Below are positions 26,758 through 36,636 of a DNA stretch of 64,000 nucleotides, piece by piece. Origin of the DNA: Cellulosimicrobium sp. Marseille-Q4280 (GTDB lineage: Bacteria > Actinomycetota > Actinomycetes > Actinomycetales > Cellulomonadaceae); the NCBI RefSeq assembly GCF_943181405.1, contig NZ_CALPBY010000007.1, positions 186,001 to 250,000 of the forward strand. Direction: 5' to 3'. The translations under genes and the position numbers were made by a program. The notes under the pieces were generated by a model, which was not told the origin of the DNA, ran no database searches, and saw nothing but the letters and a program-made list of their open reading frames with translations. Position 1 is the stretch's first letter. Every line of letters starts with the position of its first letter.

Positions 26758-26871
26758 GGCACGTCTGTCCGACCCCGCGGTTGGAGCGGCCGGGTGCCAG
26801 CGCAGCGCGCAGGGCACGACCGGTCCGGGCTGGAAACCCCACGATCCCCCCTCCGCGCCCGAAGGTCGCTC

Positions 26872-28383
26872 ATGCCCTCACCGCCCCCCCCCGCTCCCGC
26901 CGCGCCCGGCACTGCTGCCGCCGCGACGCCGGACTCCTCCGCGACGGACCCGGGTGCGCCGCGCGACGCGCGCCGATGGTGGGTCCTCGTCGTCCTCGCC
27001 CTCACCCAGCTCCTCGTCGTGCTCGACGGCACGATCGTGAGCATCGCGCTGCCGCAGGCGCAGGCCGAGCTCGGCTTGAGCGACGCGCAGAGGCAGTGGG
27101 TCGTCACCGCGTACGCGCTCGCGTTCGGCGCGCTGCTCCTGCTCGGCGGCCGGATCGCCGACTACTGGGGACGCAAGCGCACGTTCCTGCTCGGCATGGC
27201 CGGGTTCGGCGTCGCGTCGCTGCTCGCGGGCTTCGCGCCGACGGGCGTCGCCCTCATCGCGACCCGCGGTCTCCAGGGCGCGTTCGCCGCGCTCCTCGCG
27301 CCGGCGGCGCTCGCGCTGCTCACCGTCTCGTTCCCGAGCGGGAAGGAGCGCAACACCGCGTTCGCGGTCTTCGGGTCGGTCGCGGGCGTCGGTGCCGCCG
27401 TCGGTCTCGTGCTCGGCGGGCTCCTCACCGAGCTCGCCGACTGGCGCTGGTGCCTGTGGGTCAACGTGCCGGTCACGGTCGCCGGCCTCGTCGCGGCAGC
27501 GCTGCTCGTCCGCGAGAGCCGCGCGGACGGCGACAACCGCTACGACGTCGTGGGCACCGTCCTCGTCGTCCTCGGCCTCGGCGCCCTCGTCTACGGGCTC
27601 ACGCTGGCCGAGCACTCCTGGACGTCGCCCGCGACCGTCGCGCTCCTCGTCCTCGGGGTCGTGCTGCTCGCCGCCTTCGTCGTCGTCGAGTCGCGCGTGG
27701 ACCAGCCGCTCCTGCCGCTGCGGATCGTGCGCGACCCGGTCCGCGCCGGTGCGTTCCTCCTCCAGGCGATCGTCGGCACGCTCATGATCGGCGCCCTGCT
27801 CTACCTGTCGTTCCACCTGCAGGTCGTCATGGGCCTCCCGCCGCTGCGCGCGGGCCTGGGCTCCGTGCCGATGACGCTCGTCATCCTGGTCCTCGCGCCG
27901 GTCGTCACCACGGTCCTGCTGCCCCGCGTCGGCCCGCGACCGCTCATGATCGCGGGCCCGCTCGTCGCCGCGGCAGGGCTGCTCCTGCTCAGCAGGGTCA
28001 CGGTCGACGGCTCGTACGCCGCGGAGATCCTGCCGTCGCAGCTCGTGCTCGGCGTCGGGCTCGCGCTCGTCCTCGTCCCGCTCCAGAACGTCGCCCTCGC
28101 GGGCGTCGCCCCGCACGACGCCGGTGCCGCGAGCGCGACCGTCAACGCGGCGATGCAGATCGGGGGATCGATCGGCCTCTCGGTCTTCACGACGATCTAC
28201 GCGAGCGCGCTGCCCGCGGCGGGCGCACCCACCCCGGCCGACCTGGTGGACGGCTATTCCGCCGTCTTCGTCGCCGCGGCCGTCACCATGGCGCTCGGCG
28301 CCGTCCTCGCGTTCGCCCTGGTCCGCGGCCCAAAGGAACGCCTCCTCCCGACCGGTGACGCGCAGGCCGTCCACCTCGGCTGA
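26872..28383 (+). CDS. DHA2 family efflux MFS transporter
   Basis: A 503-residue 14-segment major facilitator, a second DHA2 exporter in this window but of a different subgroup from the one at 21416. Motifs are LLVVLDGTIVSIALPQAQ in the first segment, GRIADYWGRKRTF in the first loop, and GLVLGGLLTELADWRW as motif C, followed by LWVNVPV. A Pro/Ala-rich N-terminus of about 45 residues precedes the first segment. The ATG at 26872 has GAAGG six bases upstream; a longer frame start at 26794 has none. The substrate is unknown. It lies downstream of the marR gene and may share its control. Confidence 0.92.
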   Translation: MPSPPPPAPAAPGTAAAATPDSSATDPGAPRDARRWWVLVVLALTQLLVVLDGTIVSIALPQAQAELGLSDAQRQWVVTAYALAFGALLLLGGRIADYWGRKRTFLLGMAGFGVASLLAGFAPTGVALIATRGLQGAFAALLAPAALALLTVSFPSGKERNTAFAVFGSVAGVGAAVGLVLGGLLTELADWRWCLWVNVPVTVAGLVAAALLVRESRADGDNRYDVVGTVLVVLGLGALVYGLTLAEHSWTSPATVALLVLGVVLLAAFVVVESRVDQPLLPLRIVRDPVRAGAFLLQAIVGTLMIGALLYLSFHLQVVMGLPPLRAGLGSVPMTLVILVLAPVVTTVLLPRVGPRPLMIAGPLVAAAGLLLLSRVTVDGSYAAEILPSQLVLGVGLALVLVPLQNVALAGVAPHDAGAASATVNAAMQIGGSIGLSVFTTIYASALPAAGAPTPADLVDGYSAVFVAAAVTMALGAVLAFALVRGPKERLLPTGDAQAVHLG

Positions 28384-28501
28384 TTGGCTGGGTCGGGCTC
28401 GCAGGACCTGCGCTGGGCGGCGAGGCACCAGGAGGACAGACCATCCTCGGACGGCGTGCCGACCGTTTGCGGACCCGCGCTCCGCAAGAGGTGACATGAC
28501 G

Positions 28502-28538
28502 AGGCCGGGTGGGGTGGGGCCCCCCACCCACCCGGCCT
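28502..28538. terminator. bidirectional terminator hairpin
   Basis: The perfect arms AGGCCGGGTGGG (28502-28513) and CCCACCCGGCCT (28527-28538) have additional TGGGG/CCCCA pairing inside, giving a nearly continuous stem. It lies between the convergent DHA2 exporter and fumC genes and suits both transcripts. Confidence 0.85.
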
Positions 28539-28570
28539 ACCAGGATGAGCAAGAGAGCGTGAGACGAACC

Positions 28571-30010
28571 TCAGCCCTGCGGCGGACGCGTCATCGACAG
28601 CACGTCCAGCGCCTCGTCGAGCTGCGCCTCGGTGACCTCGCCGCGCTCGACGAAGCCGAGGTCGACGACGGCCTGGCGCACCGTCAGGCCCTCCTTCACG
28701 GAGTGCTTCGCGACCTTCGCCGCGGCCTCGTACCCGATGACGCGGTTGAGCGGCGTGACGATGGACGGCGACGACTCGGCGAACGCGCGCGCCTTCTCGA
28801 CGTTGGCGGTGATGCCCGCGACGGTCCGGTCCGCGAGGACCCTGGACGCGTTCGCGAGGAGGCGCACCGACTCGAGCACGCCCTGCGCGATGACGGGGAT
28901 CTGCACGTTGAGCTCGAAGCTGCCCGACGCCCCGGCCCACGCGACGGTCGCGTCGTTGCCGATCACGCGCGCCGCGACCATGAGCACGGCCTCGGGGACC
29001 ACGGGGTTGACCTTGCCCGGCATGATCGAGCTGCCCGGCTGCAGGTCGGGGATGAAGATCTCGCCGAGCCCCGTGTTGGGACCGGAGCCCATCCAGCGCA
29101 GGTCGTTGCAGATCTTCGTGAGGGACACGGCGATCGTGCGCAGCGCGCCCGACAGCTCGACGAGGCCGTCGCGCGCGGACTGCGCCTCGAAGTGGTCGCG
29201 CGCCTCGGTGAGCGGCAGGCCGGTGTCCTCGACGAGCAGGGCGATGACGCGCTGTGGGAACCCGGCCGGGGTGTTGATGCCCGTGCCGACCGCGGTGCCG
29301 CCGAGCGGGACCTCCGCGGCCCGGGGGAGCGCGGCCTGGAGCCGCTCGATCCCGTAGCGGATCGCGGCCGCGTACCCGCCGAACTCCTGGCCCAGCGTCA
29401 CGGGGGTCGCGTCCATGAGGTGCGTGCGGCCCGACTTGACGACCGTCGCGAACTCGGTGGCCTTCGCCCCGAGCTCGCCCGCGAGGTGCTCGAGCGCGGG
29501 CACGAGGTCACGGACCACGCCGGCGGTCGCGGCGACGTGCACCGACGTCGGGAAGACGTCGTTGGACGACTGCGACGCGTTGACGTGGTCGTTCGGGTGG
29601 ACGTCGCGGCCGAGCGAGCGCGTCGCGAGCGTCGCGAGCACCTCGTTGGTGTTCATGTTCGACGACGTCCCGGAGCCGGTCTGGAAGACGTCGACGGGGA
29701 AGTGCTCGTCGTGGGCGCCGGAGGCCACCTCGTCGGCGGCGGCGACGATCGCGGCGGCGACGTCCTCGTCGAGGACGCCCAGCTCGGCGTTCGCGCGTGC
29801 GGCGGCCTTCTTGACGCGGGCGAGCGCCTCGATGTGCCCTCGCTCGAGCGGGGTGCCGGAGATGGGGAAGTTCTCGACCGCGCGCTGGGTCTGCGCGCGG
29901 TAGAGGGCGTGCGCAGGGACGCGCACCTCGCCCATCGTGTCGTGCTCGATGCGGTACTCGGTCGCGGCGTCGCCGGCGACGGCGCCGGGTGCCTCGGGGG
30001 ATGCAGTCAT
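28571..30010 (-). CDS. fumC: fumarate hydratase class II
   Basis: A 479-residue fumarase that hydrates fumarate to malate in the TCA cycle, iron-independent and cytoplasmic. The superfamily signature [15 protein letters not shown] is present, as are [13 protein letters not shown] and [17 protein letters not shown], which supply active-site residues. The length matches class II. The ATG at 30010 has AGGATGG close upstream; an in-frame ATG at 30028 would add six residues. It is separated from the upstream carbonic anhydrase gene by 96 bp on the same strand and could be co-transcribed with it. It ends at a strong shared terminator. Confidence 0.97.
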   Translation of the reverse strand: MTASPEAPGAVAGDAATEYRIEHDTMGEVRVPAHALYRAQTQRAVENFPISGTPLERGHIEALARVKKAAARANAELGVLDEDVAAAIVAAADEVASGAHDEHFPVDVFQTGSGTSSNMNTNEVLATLATRSLGRDVHPNDHVNASQSSNDVFPTSVHVAATAGVVRDLVPALEHLAGELGAKATEFATVVKSGRTHLMDATPVTLGQEFGGYAAAIRYGIERLQAALPRAAEVPLGGTAVGTGINTPAGFPQRVIALLVEDTGLPLTEARDHFEAQSARDGLVELSGALRTIAVSLTKICNDLRWMGSGPNTGLGEIFIPDLQPGSSIMPGKVNPVVPEAVLMVAARVIGNDATVAWAGASGSFELNVQIPVIAQGVLESVRLLANASRVLADRTVAGITANVEKARAFAESSPSIVTPLNRVIGYEAAAKVAKHSVKEGLTVRQAVVDLGFVERGEVTEAQLDEALDVLSMTRPPQG

Positions 30011-30106
30011 GGGACCATCCTGCCGCACCGCGACGGGCTGTCGGCAGGCCGGGTGAGCGACGTCACGCGTGCCCGTCCCGTGCGGCGAGGACGCGCCGAC
30101 GGCCGG

Positions 30107-30775
30107 TCAGGCGCCGACGTGGGGCTGCTCGCCCACGTCGCCCACGACGTCGACCAGGCGCGCGCGACCCTCGGTGAAGTCGTACTCCACGCCGACGATC
30201 GCACAGCGGCCCTCGGCGACCGCCGCGGCGAGCCCGGCCGAGTACGAGTGCAGCATGTCGACCGTGTTGCGCACGTGCTCGCGGCGCAGGACGTCCGGGT
30301 CGATGCTCTCGAGCGAGCCGCCGCCCGCGCTCGTGATCTTGGCGATCGACGGGATGACCCGGTCGACGACGGCGCGGACGAACCCGTCGGCCTGCGCGCC
30401 CGTCGTGAGCGTGTTCACGGCGGCGGCCACGGCGCCGCACGAGTCGTGCCCGAGGACCACCACGAGCGGCGCGGACAGGATGTCGACGCCGTACTCGATC
30501 GAGCCGAGCACCGTGGTGTCCACGACGTGGCCCGCCGTCCGCACGACGAACATGTCGCCGAGACCCTGGTCGAAGACGATCTCCGCGGCGACGCGCGAGT
30601 CGGAGCACCCGAAGAGGACGGTGTGGGGGTGCTGCGCCGCCGACGTCTCCCGGCGTCGGTCCGCGCCCTGGGAGGGGTGCAACGGCGCGTCGGCGACGAA
30701 CCGGTCGTTGCCGGCCCGCAGCGTCGCCCACGCCTCGGCGGGGGTGAGGAGTCGCTGGTCCACGGGGGTGCTCAT
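30107..30775 (-). CDS. beta-class carbonic anhydrase
   Basis: A 222-residue beta-carbonic anhydrase that interconverts CO2 and bicarbonate. The zinc ligands are Cys57 in CSDSR, with the Asp59-Arg61 dyad, and His110 and Cys113 in GHDSCGA. It is a cytoplasmic zinc enzyme, normally a dimer or tetramer, supplying bicarbonate to carboxylases. There is no signal peptide or membrane segment, and the length is normal. It is divergent from the sugar-transport operon at 30903 across 127 bp. fumC follows on the same strand. Confidence 0.95.
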   Translation of the reverse strand: MSTPVDQRLLTPAEAWATLRAGNDRFVADAPLHPSQGADRRRETSAAQHPHTVLFGCSDSRVAAEIVFDQGLGDMFVVRTAGHVVDTTVLGSIEYGVDILSAPLVVVLGHDSCGAVAAAVNTLTTGAQADGFVRAVVDRVIPSIAKITSAGGGSLESIDPDVLRREHVRNTVDMLHSYSAGLAAAVAEGRCAIVGVEYDFTEGRARLVDVVGDVGEQPHVGA

Positions 30776-30902
30776 GCGCCCATGATGACCGATGGCGACG
30801 ACGCTGGCCGGAGGTGTTCACGTGGCGAACCGCGGGGCTGGGGTGTAGCCATGGGGAGAGGAGCCGCACCACATCTCGACCTCGCGACGAAGGGAGCCCG
30901 AC

Positions 30903-32195
30903 GTGCGCCGACGCACCCGACCGCTCGCCGCCCTCGCCGCCCTGGCGGTGCTCGCACCGCTCGCGGCGTGCGGACCGGGCGACGAGGGGACACCGGTCCT
31001 CACGTGGTACATCAACCCGGACGCCGGGGGCCAGGCGGAGATCGCGGCGTCGTGCACCGAGGCGGCCGACGGCGCGTACCGGATCGAGACGGAGCTGCTC
31101 CCGCGCGACGCCGCCGCGCAGCGCGAGCAGCTCGCGCGTCGCCTCGCGGCGAAGGACTCCTCGATCGACCTCATGAGCCTCGACCCGGTGTTCATCGCCG
31201 AGTTCGCCGAGGCCGACTTCCTCGCCCCCGTCCCCGACGACGTCGCCGACGCGACGACGCAGGACGTGGTGCAGGGCGCGATCGACGCGTCGACGTGGAA
31301 GGACGAGCTCGTCGCGGTCCCGTTCTGGGCGAACACCCAGCTGCTCTGGTACCGCAAGTCGGTCGCGGAGGCCGCCGGGCTGGACATGAGCGGGCCGGTC
31401 ACGTGGGACCAGATCATCGAGGCGGCGCAGGACCAGGACGCGCTGCTCGCCGTGCAGGGCGCCAAGGCCGAGTCGCTCACGGTCTGGATCAACGCGCTCG
31501 TCGCCGGAGCCGGCGGCGAGATCCTCGAGAACCCGGAGGCCCCGCCCGAGGACATCCAGCTCGGGCTCGAGTCGGAGGCGGGGACCGAGGCGGCCCGGAT
31601 CATCGGCGACATCGGGACGTCGGGCGTCGGCGGCCCGGGACTGCCGAGCGAGGACGAGCCGGCGTCGCTGACCCTGTTCCAGGGGGACCGCGGGTCGTTC
31701 ATGGTCAACTGGCCGTTCGTCTGGTCGTCCACGCAGGGCGCCGTCGAGGCCGGGTCGCTCGACCAGGGGCTCCTCGACGACATCGGCTGGGCGCTGTACC
31801 CGCAGACGATCGAGGGGGAGGACGCCCGACCGCCCTACGGCGGGATCAGCCTCGGCGTCGGGGCGTTCGGCGCGCACACCGACCTCGCCTACCAGGCGAC
31901 GGAGTGCATCGTCAGCCCCGAGAACCAGGCGGAGTACTTCGTCACGAACGGCAACCCCGCGGCCAGCATCGAGGCCTACGAGGACCCGGACGTGCAGGAG
32001 GCCTTCCCGATGTACGACGTGATCCGGGACTCCCTCGACCAGGCGGCCCCCCGGCCGCAGACCCCGTTCTACAACGAGGTCTCGACGGGTCTGCAGCAGA
32101 CCTGGTACGCGCCGGCCGACGTCGACCCCGAGACGACGCCGCAGGAGTCCACCGAGTTCATCACCGCCGTCCTGCGAGGGGAGCGACTGCTGTGA
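30903..32195 (+). CDS. LpqY-like sugar ABC transporter binding lipoprotein
   Basis: A 430-residue solute-binding lipoprotein. The signal peptide ends in the lipobox LAAC with Cys23. The mature protein begins in the family-1 extracellular binding pattern (VLTWYINPDAGGQ, LPRDAAAQREQLARRLAAKD, IDLMSLDPVFIAEFAEADFL), close to LpqY, the trehalose-binding protein of the mycobacterial SugABC system. VAVPFWANTQLLWYRK is the usual hinge block. The GTG at 30903 has GAAGGGAG eight bases upstream. The stop overlaps the permease start by four bases. The substrate is probably a disaccharide such as trehalose or maltose; no hydrolase gene is adjacent to confirm this. Confidence 0.9.
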   Translation: MRRRTRPLAALAALAVLAPLAACGPGDEGTPVLTWYINPDAGGQAEIAASCTEAADGAYRIETELLPRDAAAQREQLARRLAAKDSSIDLMSLDPVFIAEFAEADFLAPVPDDVADATTQDVVQGAIDASTWKDELVAVPFWANTQLLWYRKSVAEAAGLDMSGPVTWDQIIEAAQDQDALLAVQGAKAESLTVWINALVAGAGGEILENPEAPPEDIQLGLESEAGTEAARIIGDIGTSGVGGPGLPSEDEPASLTLFQGDRGSFMVNWPFVWSSTQGAVEAGSLDQGLLDDIGWALYPQTIEGEDARPPYGGISLGVGAFGAHTDLAYQATECIVSPENQAEYFVTNGNPAASIEAYEDPDVQEAFPMYDVIRDSLDQAAPRPQTPFYNEVSTGLQQTWYAPADVDPETTPQESTEFITAVLRGERLL

Positions 32196-33181
32196 GCACC
32201 ACGATCCCGGGAAGTGCGAAGGACGTCGAGATCGACGACGGCGACGACGGGTCGGGTCGGGACCGCCGGGCGAAGGCGGCGCGGAGCGACCGCGCCCGGT
32301 CGGAGGCGCGACTCGGCTGGCTCCTGGCCGGCCCCGCGTTCGTCGTCATGCTCGCCGTGACGCTCTACCCGATCCTCCAGGCCGTCTACGACTCGCTCTT
32401 CAACTACAAGCTCACCGCGCCGGACGACCGGTCGTTCGTGGGGATCAACAACTACGTCGTGATCCTCACCGACTCTGTCTGGTGGCGCGACCTCGGCGTG
32501 ACGCTCTTCATCACCGTGGTGACGGTGGCCGTCGAGCTGGTCCTCGGGTTCGCGCTCGCGCTCGTCATGCACCGCGCGATCCGGCGTCTGCGCGGACTGC
32601 TGCGCACGGCGATCCTCGTGCCGTACGGCATCATCACGGTCGTCTCGGCGTTCGCGTGGTTCTACGCGTTCGACATCACGTCCGGCTACGTCAACCACTG
32701 GTTCGACTGGGTGCCGGGCGTCGGCCCCGACCTCAACTGGTTCGCGCAGCAGGGCACGAGCCTGTTCGTCATCATCGCGTCCGAGGTCTGGAAGACGACG
32801 CCGTTCATCTCGCTGCTGCTCCTCGCCGGCCTGGCCCAGGTGCCCGGCGACCTCGAGGAGGCCGCCAAGGTCGACGGCGCCACCGCGTGGCAGCGGTTCA
32901 CGCGCGTCATCGTGCCGAACATGAAGGCCGCGATCATGGTCGCCGTGCTGTTCCGCGCGCTCGACGCGTTCCGCATCTTCGACAACGTCTTCATCATGAC
33001 GAACGGCGCGAACGGGACCGAGGTGCTCTCCCTGCTCACCTACCGCACGGCGATCGGGCAGCTGCAGATCGGCATGGGCTCGGCCATCTCCGTCCTGCTG
33101 TTCCTGTGCGTCGTGCTCATCTGCTTCGTGGCGATCAAGCTCTTCAAGGTCGACCTGGCCGGCGCGAGAGGGGAGAAGTGA
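32192..33181 (+). CDS. sugar ABC transporter permease (SugA/MalF type)
   Basis: A 329-residue inner-membrane permease with six segments after a charged N-terminus of about 40 residues. The EAA motif EEAAKVDGATAWQRFTRVI (about residues 225-243) contacts the ATPase. GPAFVVMLAVTLYPILQAVYDS is the typical first segment of this family (in pieces, LTLYPILQ-like). The GTG overlaps the binding-protein stop (GTGA) and the stop overlaps the next ATG (TGATG), so the three genes are tightly coupled. It pairs with the following permease to form the translocation pore. Confidence 0.93.
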   Translation: MSTTIPGSAKDVEIDDGDDGSGRDRRAKAARSDRARSEARLGWLLAGPAFVVMLAVTLYPILQAVYDSLFNYKLTAPDDRSFVGINNYVVILTDSVWWRDLGVTLFITVVTVAVELVLGFALALVMHRAIRRLRGLLRTAILVPYGIITVVSAFAWFYAFDITSGYVNHWFDWVPGVGPDLNWFAQQGTSLFVIIASEVWKTTPFISLLLLAGLAQVPGDLEEAAKVDGATAWQRFTRVIVPNMKAAIMVAVLFRALDAFRIFDNVFIMTNGANGTEVLSLLTYRTAIGQLQIGMGSAISVLLFLCVVLICFVAIKLFKVDLAGARGEK

Positions 33182-34032
33182 TGGGTAGCGTGCTGAGCAC
33201 CCGGGCGAAGGTCTGGTGGGCCGTCATCTCCGTCGTGGTCCTCGTCGGGGCGCTGTTCCCGATCGTGTCGATCTTCATGACGAGCTTCAAGTCGTCGTCC
33301 GACATCAACTCCGGGACGTTCCTGCCGCCGCAGTGGAGCAGCGAGAACTACGAGCAGATCCTCGCGTCGGGCGGCTCCGCGCAGGAGCTGTTCCTGTCCG
33401 CGCTGCGGAACTCGATCGGCATCTCGCTCATCGCGACGGTGATCGCCGTCGTCCTCGCGACGCTGTGCGCCTACGCGATCGCGCGCCTCGACTTCCCGGG
33501 CAAGCGGCTCATCCTCACGACGGCGCTCGGGGTCTCGATCTTCCCCGTCGTCGCGATCGTCACGCCGCTGTTCAACCTGTGGCGCAACATCGGCCTGTAC
33601 GACACGTGGCTCGGGCTCATCATCCCGTACCTGTCGCTCACGCTCCCGATCTCCATCTGGACGCTGACCGCCTTCTTCCGCCAGATCCCGTGGGAGCTGG
33701 AGCAGGCGGCCCAGGTCGACGGCGCGACCCCGTGGCAGGCGTTCCGCAAGGCGATCGTGCCGCTCGCGGCACCCGGCGTCTTCACCACGGCGCTCATCGC
33801 CTTCTTCATCGCGTGGAACGACTTCGTCTACGGGATCTCGCTCACCTCCACGAGCGCCGCCCGGCCGGTCCCGGCCGCGCTCGCGTTCTTCACCGGGGCC
33901 TCGTACTTCGAGGAGCCGACCGGGGCGATCTCCGCCGCGGCCGTCGTCGTGACGATCCCCGTCGTCGTGCTCGTCGTCCTCTTCCAGCGCCAGATCGTCT
34001 CCGGTCTGACGCAGGGGGCGGTGAAGGGATGA
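33181..34032 (+). CDS. sugar ABC transporter permease (SugB/MalG type)
   Basis: A 283-residue second permease of the importer, six segments. Family features are PIVSIFMTSFKSSSDI after the first segment and the EAA motif EQAAQVDGATPWQAFRKAI (about residues 178-196), followed by PGVFTTALIAFFIAWNDFVY. The ATG shares one base with the upstream stop. After its stop, a 16-codon open frame runs exactly to the start of the ATPase gene, so translation is probably relayed. The length is typical of MalG-type subunits. Confidence 0.93.
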   Translation: MGSVLSTRAKVWWAVISVVVLVGALFPIVSIFMTSFKSSSDINSGTFLPPQWSSENYEQILASGGSAQELFLSALRNSIGISLIATVIAVVLATLCAYAIARLDFPGKRLILTTALGVSIFPVVAIVTPLFNLWRNIGLYDTWLGLIIPYLSLTLPISIWTLTAFFRQIPWELEQAAQVDGATPWQAFRKAIVPLAAPGVFTTALIAFFIAWNDFVYGISLTSTSAARPVPAALAFFTGASYFEEPTGAISAAAVVVTIPVVVLVVLFQRQIVSGLTQGAVKG

Positions 34033-34079
34033 GCACGTCCATCGCACCCCGAACCCGCCGACACCGAGGAGACAGCTGA
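34029..34079 (+). CDS. bridging mini-ORF between sugar permease and ATPase
   Basis: A 16-codon open frame, MSTSIAPRTRRHRGDS. Its ATG overlaps the permease stop (ATGA, 34029-34032), and its TGA overlaps the ATPase start (TGATG, 34077-34081). GAGGAG near its end would serve as ribosome site for the ATPase gene. It is most likely a translational relay rather than a functional peptide. Confidence 0.4.
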   Translation: MSTSIAPRTRRHRGDS

Positions 34080-35332
34080 TGGCGTCGATCACCCTCAAGG
34101 ACATCGTCAAGCGCTACGGCGACGGCTTCCTCGCCGTGGACAAGGTCGACCTGGACATCGCGGACGGCGAGTTCGTCATCCTCGTCGGGCCGTCCGGGTC
34201 GGGGAAGTCGACGGTGCTGCGCATGATCGTCGGCCTCGAGGACATCACGGCCGGTGACCTCGAGATCGACGGGGTGCGCGTCAACGAGAAGGCGCCGCGC
34301 GACCGCGACCTCGCGATGGTGTTCCAGAACTACGCGCTCTACCCGCACCTCACCGTCGCCGAGAACATCGCGTTCCCGCTGCGGCTCGCCAAGGGCAAGC
34401 ACTCCGAGGAGGAGATCCGCGGGAAGGTCGAGCGGGCGGCGGACATGCTCGACCTGCGCGAGCACCTCGACCGGAAGCCCGCGAACCTCTCGGGCGGGCA
34501 GCGGCAGCGCGTCGCGATGGGCCGCGCGATCGTGCGCGACGCCAAGGCCTTCCTCTTCGACGAGCCGTTGTCGAACCTCGACGCGAAGCTCCGCGGCCAG
34601 ACCCGCACCGAGATCGCCCGCCTGCAGCGCCGCCTCGGGACGACGACCGTCTACGTGACGCACGACCAGACCGAGGCCATGACGCTCGGCGACCGCGTCG
34701 CGGTGCTGCGCCGCGGCGTCCTGCAGCAGGTCGCGAGCCCCCGCGGCCTGTACGAGCAGCCCGTCAACCTCTTCGTCGCGGGCTTCATCGGCACGCCGCC
34801 GATGAACTTCCTGCCGGGCGAGGTGTCGGGCGGCCGGATCTCGCTGCCGTTCGGCGAGTTCGACCTGCCGGACCGCGTGCGCAAGGCCGTGGGCGACCGC
34901 GACCTCGTGATCGTGGGGCTGCGGCCCGAGCACTTCGAGGACGCCCGCCTCGTGGACCCGTCCAAGAAGGACCGCGGGCACACGTTCGAGGCGCAGATCG
35001 ACGTCACGGAGTGGCTCGGCGCCGAGCTCTACGCGTACGTCCCCTTCGACATGCACGAGTCGGTGAAGGGCAAGCTGGACGAGCTCGACCGCGAGCTCGA
35101 CGGCGAGGGGCAGCGCTCCCAGTTCGTCGTCGCGCTCGACTCGCAGTCCCGGGTGCGCGACGGCGACGTGACGGACCTGTGGTTCGACCCGACGAAGATG
35201 ATGGTCTTCGACCCCGAGACGAGCGAGAACCTCACGCGCGACGACTCCGAGGCCCAGCGGATCGAGCAGGAGAACCAGGAGGACCGCAAGCGGTCGCTCG
35301 AGCGCGCGCAGAAGCAGGAGGCGCAGGTCTGA
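34079..35332 (+). CDS. sugar ABC transporter ATPase (SugC/UgpC/MsmX type)
   Basis: A 417-residue cytoplasmic ATPase of the carbohydrate-import family. Walker A is GPSGSGKST (residues 37-45), the Q-loop is MVFQNYALYPHLT, the signature is LSGGQRQR (about 139), Walker B is AFLFDEPLSNLDA, and the switch is VTHDQTEAMT. A C-terminal regulatory TOBE region is present (about 240-370). The tail beyond residue 380 is charged, Glu/Arg/Lys-rich, and longer than in most relatives, suggesting extra contacts. It powers the two permeases upstream. Proteins of this type sometimes serve several importers. Confidence 0.95.
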   Translation: MASITLKDIVKRYGDGFLAVDKVDLDIADGEFVILVGPSGSGKSTVLRMIVGLEDITAGDLEIDGVRVNEKAPRDRDLAMVFQNYALYPHLTVAENIAFPLRLAKGKHSEEEIRGKVERAADMLDLREHLDRKPANLSGGQRQRVAMGRAIVRDAKAFLFDEPLSNLDAKLRGQTRTEIARLQRRLGTTTVYVTHDQTEAMTLGDRVAVLRRGVLQQVASPRGLYEQPVNLFVAGFIGTPPMNFLPGEVSGGRISLPFGEFDLPDRVRKAVGDRDLVIVGLRPEHFEDARLVDPSKKDRGHTFEAQIDVTEWLGAELYAYVPFDMHESVKGKLDELDRELDGEGQRSQFVVALDSQSRVRDGDVTDLWFDPTKMMVFDPETSENLTRDDSEAQRIEQENQEDRKRSLERAQKQEAQV

Positions 35333-35371
35333 CCTGCGACCTCGGGTCCACCCTCGCGTCCGCCTCCGCCG

Positions 35372-36349
35372 TCAGGCGGGGGAGAGCTCGGCGCGGCGCG
35401 GCGGGTTCGCGCCCGCGCGCGAGACGGTGATCGCCGCCACGGCGACGCAGCGCTCGAGCAGTCCCGCCAGCGTGGCGCCGTCGATCGCGCGCAGCGCCTC
35501 CCGGCGGTCCGCGCCGAGCAGGCCCGCGTCCCACAGCCCGTCGACCAGGGCGCCCATGAACGAGTCGCCGGCCCCGACGGTGTCGACGACGTCGACGCGC
35601 GGTGCCGCGACGCGCTGCTCGCCGGCGGCGGTCACCGCGACCGCGCCCTCGCCGCCGAGGGTCACGACGACGACCGCCGGGCCGAGGGCGAGCCAGTCCC
35701 GGGCGACCGAGACGGGGTCGGAGGCCGGGGCGAGCCACGCGAGGTCCTCGTCGCTGACCTTCACGACGTCGGCGAGCGCGACGAGCGCCTCGATGCGCGT
35801 CCGCGCGTCGGCCGGGTCGCCCATGAGGGCGGGCCGGGCGTTCGGGTCGTACGTGACGGTCGCCGTCGAGCGCGCCGAGGCGACGAGCTCGCGGACCGCG
35901 GCCGCGCCCGGCTCGAGCACCGCGGCGATCGAGCCGGTGTGCACGGCCAGCGTGCCCGCGTCGATGGCCGTGCCCGGCGGCACCTGCCACTCGAGGTCGA
36001 AGTCGTAGGTCGCCGCACCGTGCGCGTCGAGGTGGGCGGTCGCGACGCTGGTCCGTTCCGCGGCCGTGCTTCCCGGCGCCAGGGTCACGCCGGACTCGCC
36101 GAGCCAGCCCTGCAGCGCCGTGCCGCGCGCGTCGTCGCCGATCCACGTGACGAGCCGCGCGTCGCGGCCCAGGCGCCCGAGGGTCAGCGCGACGTTGGCC
36201 AGGCTCCCGCCGGGCAGCTCGTCGACGCTCCCGTCGGCGCGGTGCACGACGTCGACGAGCGCCTCGCCGACGGCGAGCACGTGCTCGCCGTGGGGGGCGT
36301 GCGGGGAGGGCTCGCGGTCGGACGAGGTGTGCTCGGGCGTCGTGCTCAT
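35372..36349 (-). CDS. PfkB family carbohydrate kinase (fructokinase-like)
   Basis: A 325-residue ribokinase-fold sugar kinase. The N-terminal signature is [17 protein letters not shown] (about residues 45-61). The C-terminal PfkB signature [14 protein letters not shown] (about 250-263) includes the catalytic Asp. [12 protein letters not shown] is the usual fructokinase block. It phosphorylates a sugar, probably fructose, using ATP in the cytoplasm. The ATG overlaps the xseB stop by four bases and has a strong GGAGGAG eight bases upstream. It is convergent with the sugar importer and could act on sugar released from its substrate, though this is only positional. Confidence 0.9.
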   Translation of the reverse strand: MSTTPEHTSSDREPSPHAPHGEHVLAVGEALVDVVHRADGSVDELPGGSLANVALTLGRLGRDARLVTWIGDDARGTALQGWLGESGVTLAPGSTAAERTSVATAHLDAHGAATYDFDLEWQVPPGTAIDAGTLAVHTGSIAAVLEPGAAAVRELVASARSTATVTYDPNARPALMGDPADARTRIEALVALADVVKVSDEDLAWLAPASDPVSVARDWLALGPAVVVVTLGGEGAVAVTAAGEQRVAAPRVDVVDTVGAGDSFMGALVDGLWDAGLLGADRREALRAIDGATLAGLLERCVAVAAITVSRAGANPPRRAELSPA

Positions 36350-36636
36350 CGGTCTCCTCCGGACGGGCGGTCGGGCGCGACGCCGGACGCGTCGTCGGGT
36401 TCGTCGGTCGCCGCGTCGTCGCGGGCGCGCGCGGCGTCGAGCCGGGCACGTGCGCCGTCGAGCCACTGCTGGCACCGGGCGGCGAGGGCCTCGCCGCGCT
36501 CCCAGAGCGCGAGGGAGTCCTCGAGCGGCTCGCCCCCGGTCTCGAGGCGTGCGACGACCTGGACGAGCTCGTCCCGCGCCTGCTCGTACGTGAGCCCGGA
36601 GACGTCCTGGCTGACAGCGTTGTCGGAATCGGTCAC
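36346..36636 (-). CDS. xseB: exodeoxyribonuclease VII small subunit
   Basis: A 96-residue small subunit of exonuclease VII, which degrades single-stranded DNA together with XseA. The family block is [21 protein letters not shown], in parts TYEQARDEL and [23 protein letters not shown], followed by [17 protein letters not shown] 25-residue acidic tail extends beyond the family domain. The GTG at 36636 is preferred: it gives a start MTDSDN and overlaps the stop of a bridging open frame. An in-frame ATG at 36654 would add six residues. The stop overlaps the kinase start (ATGA). Confidence 0.93.
   Translation of the reverse strand: MTDSDNAVSQDVSGLTYEQARDELVQVVARLETGGEPLEDSLALWERGEALAARCQQWLDGARARLDAARARDDAATDEPDDASGVAPDRPSGGDR

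Noticed and set aside
28124-33181. 1685-residue plus-strand open frame
   Set aside because: Only its last 329 codons (from 32192) match a protein family, the sugar permease; the rest is antisense to fumC or a shadow of other genes.
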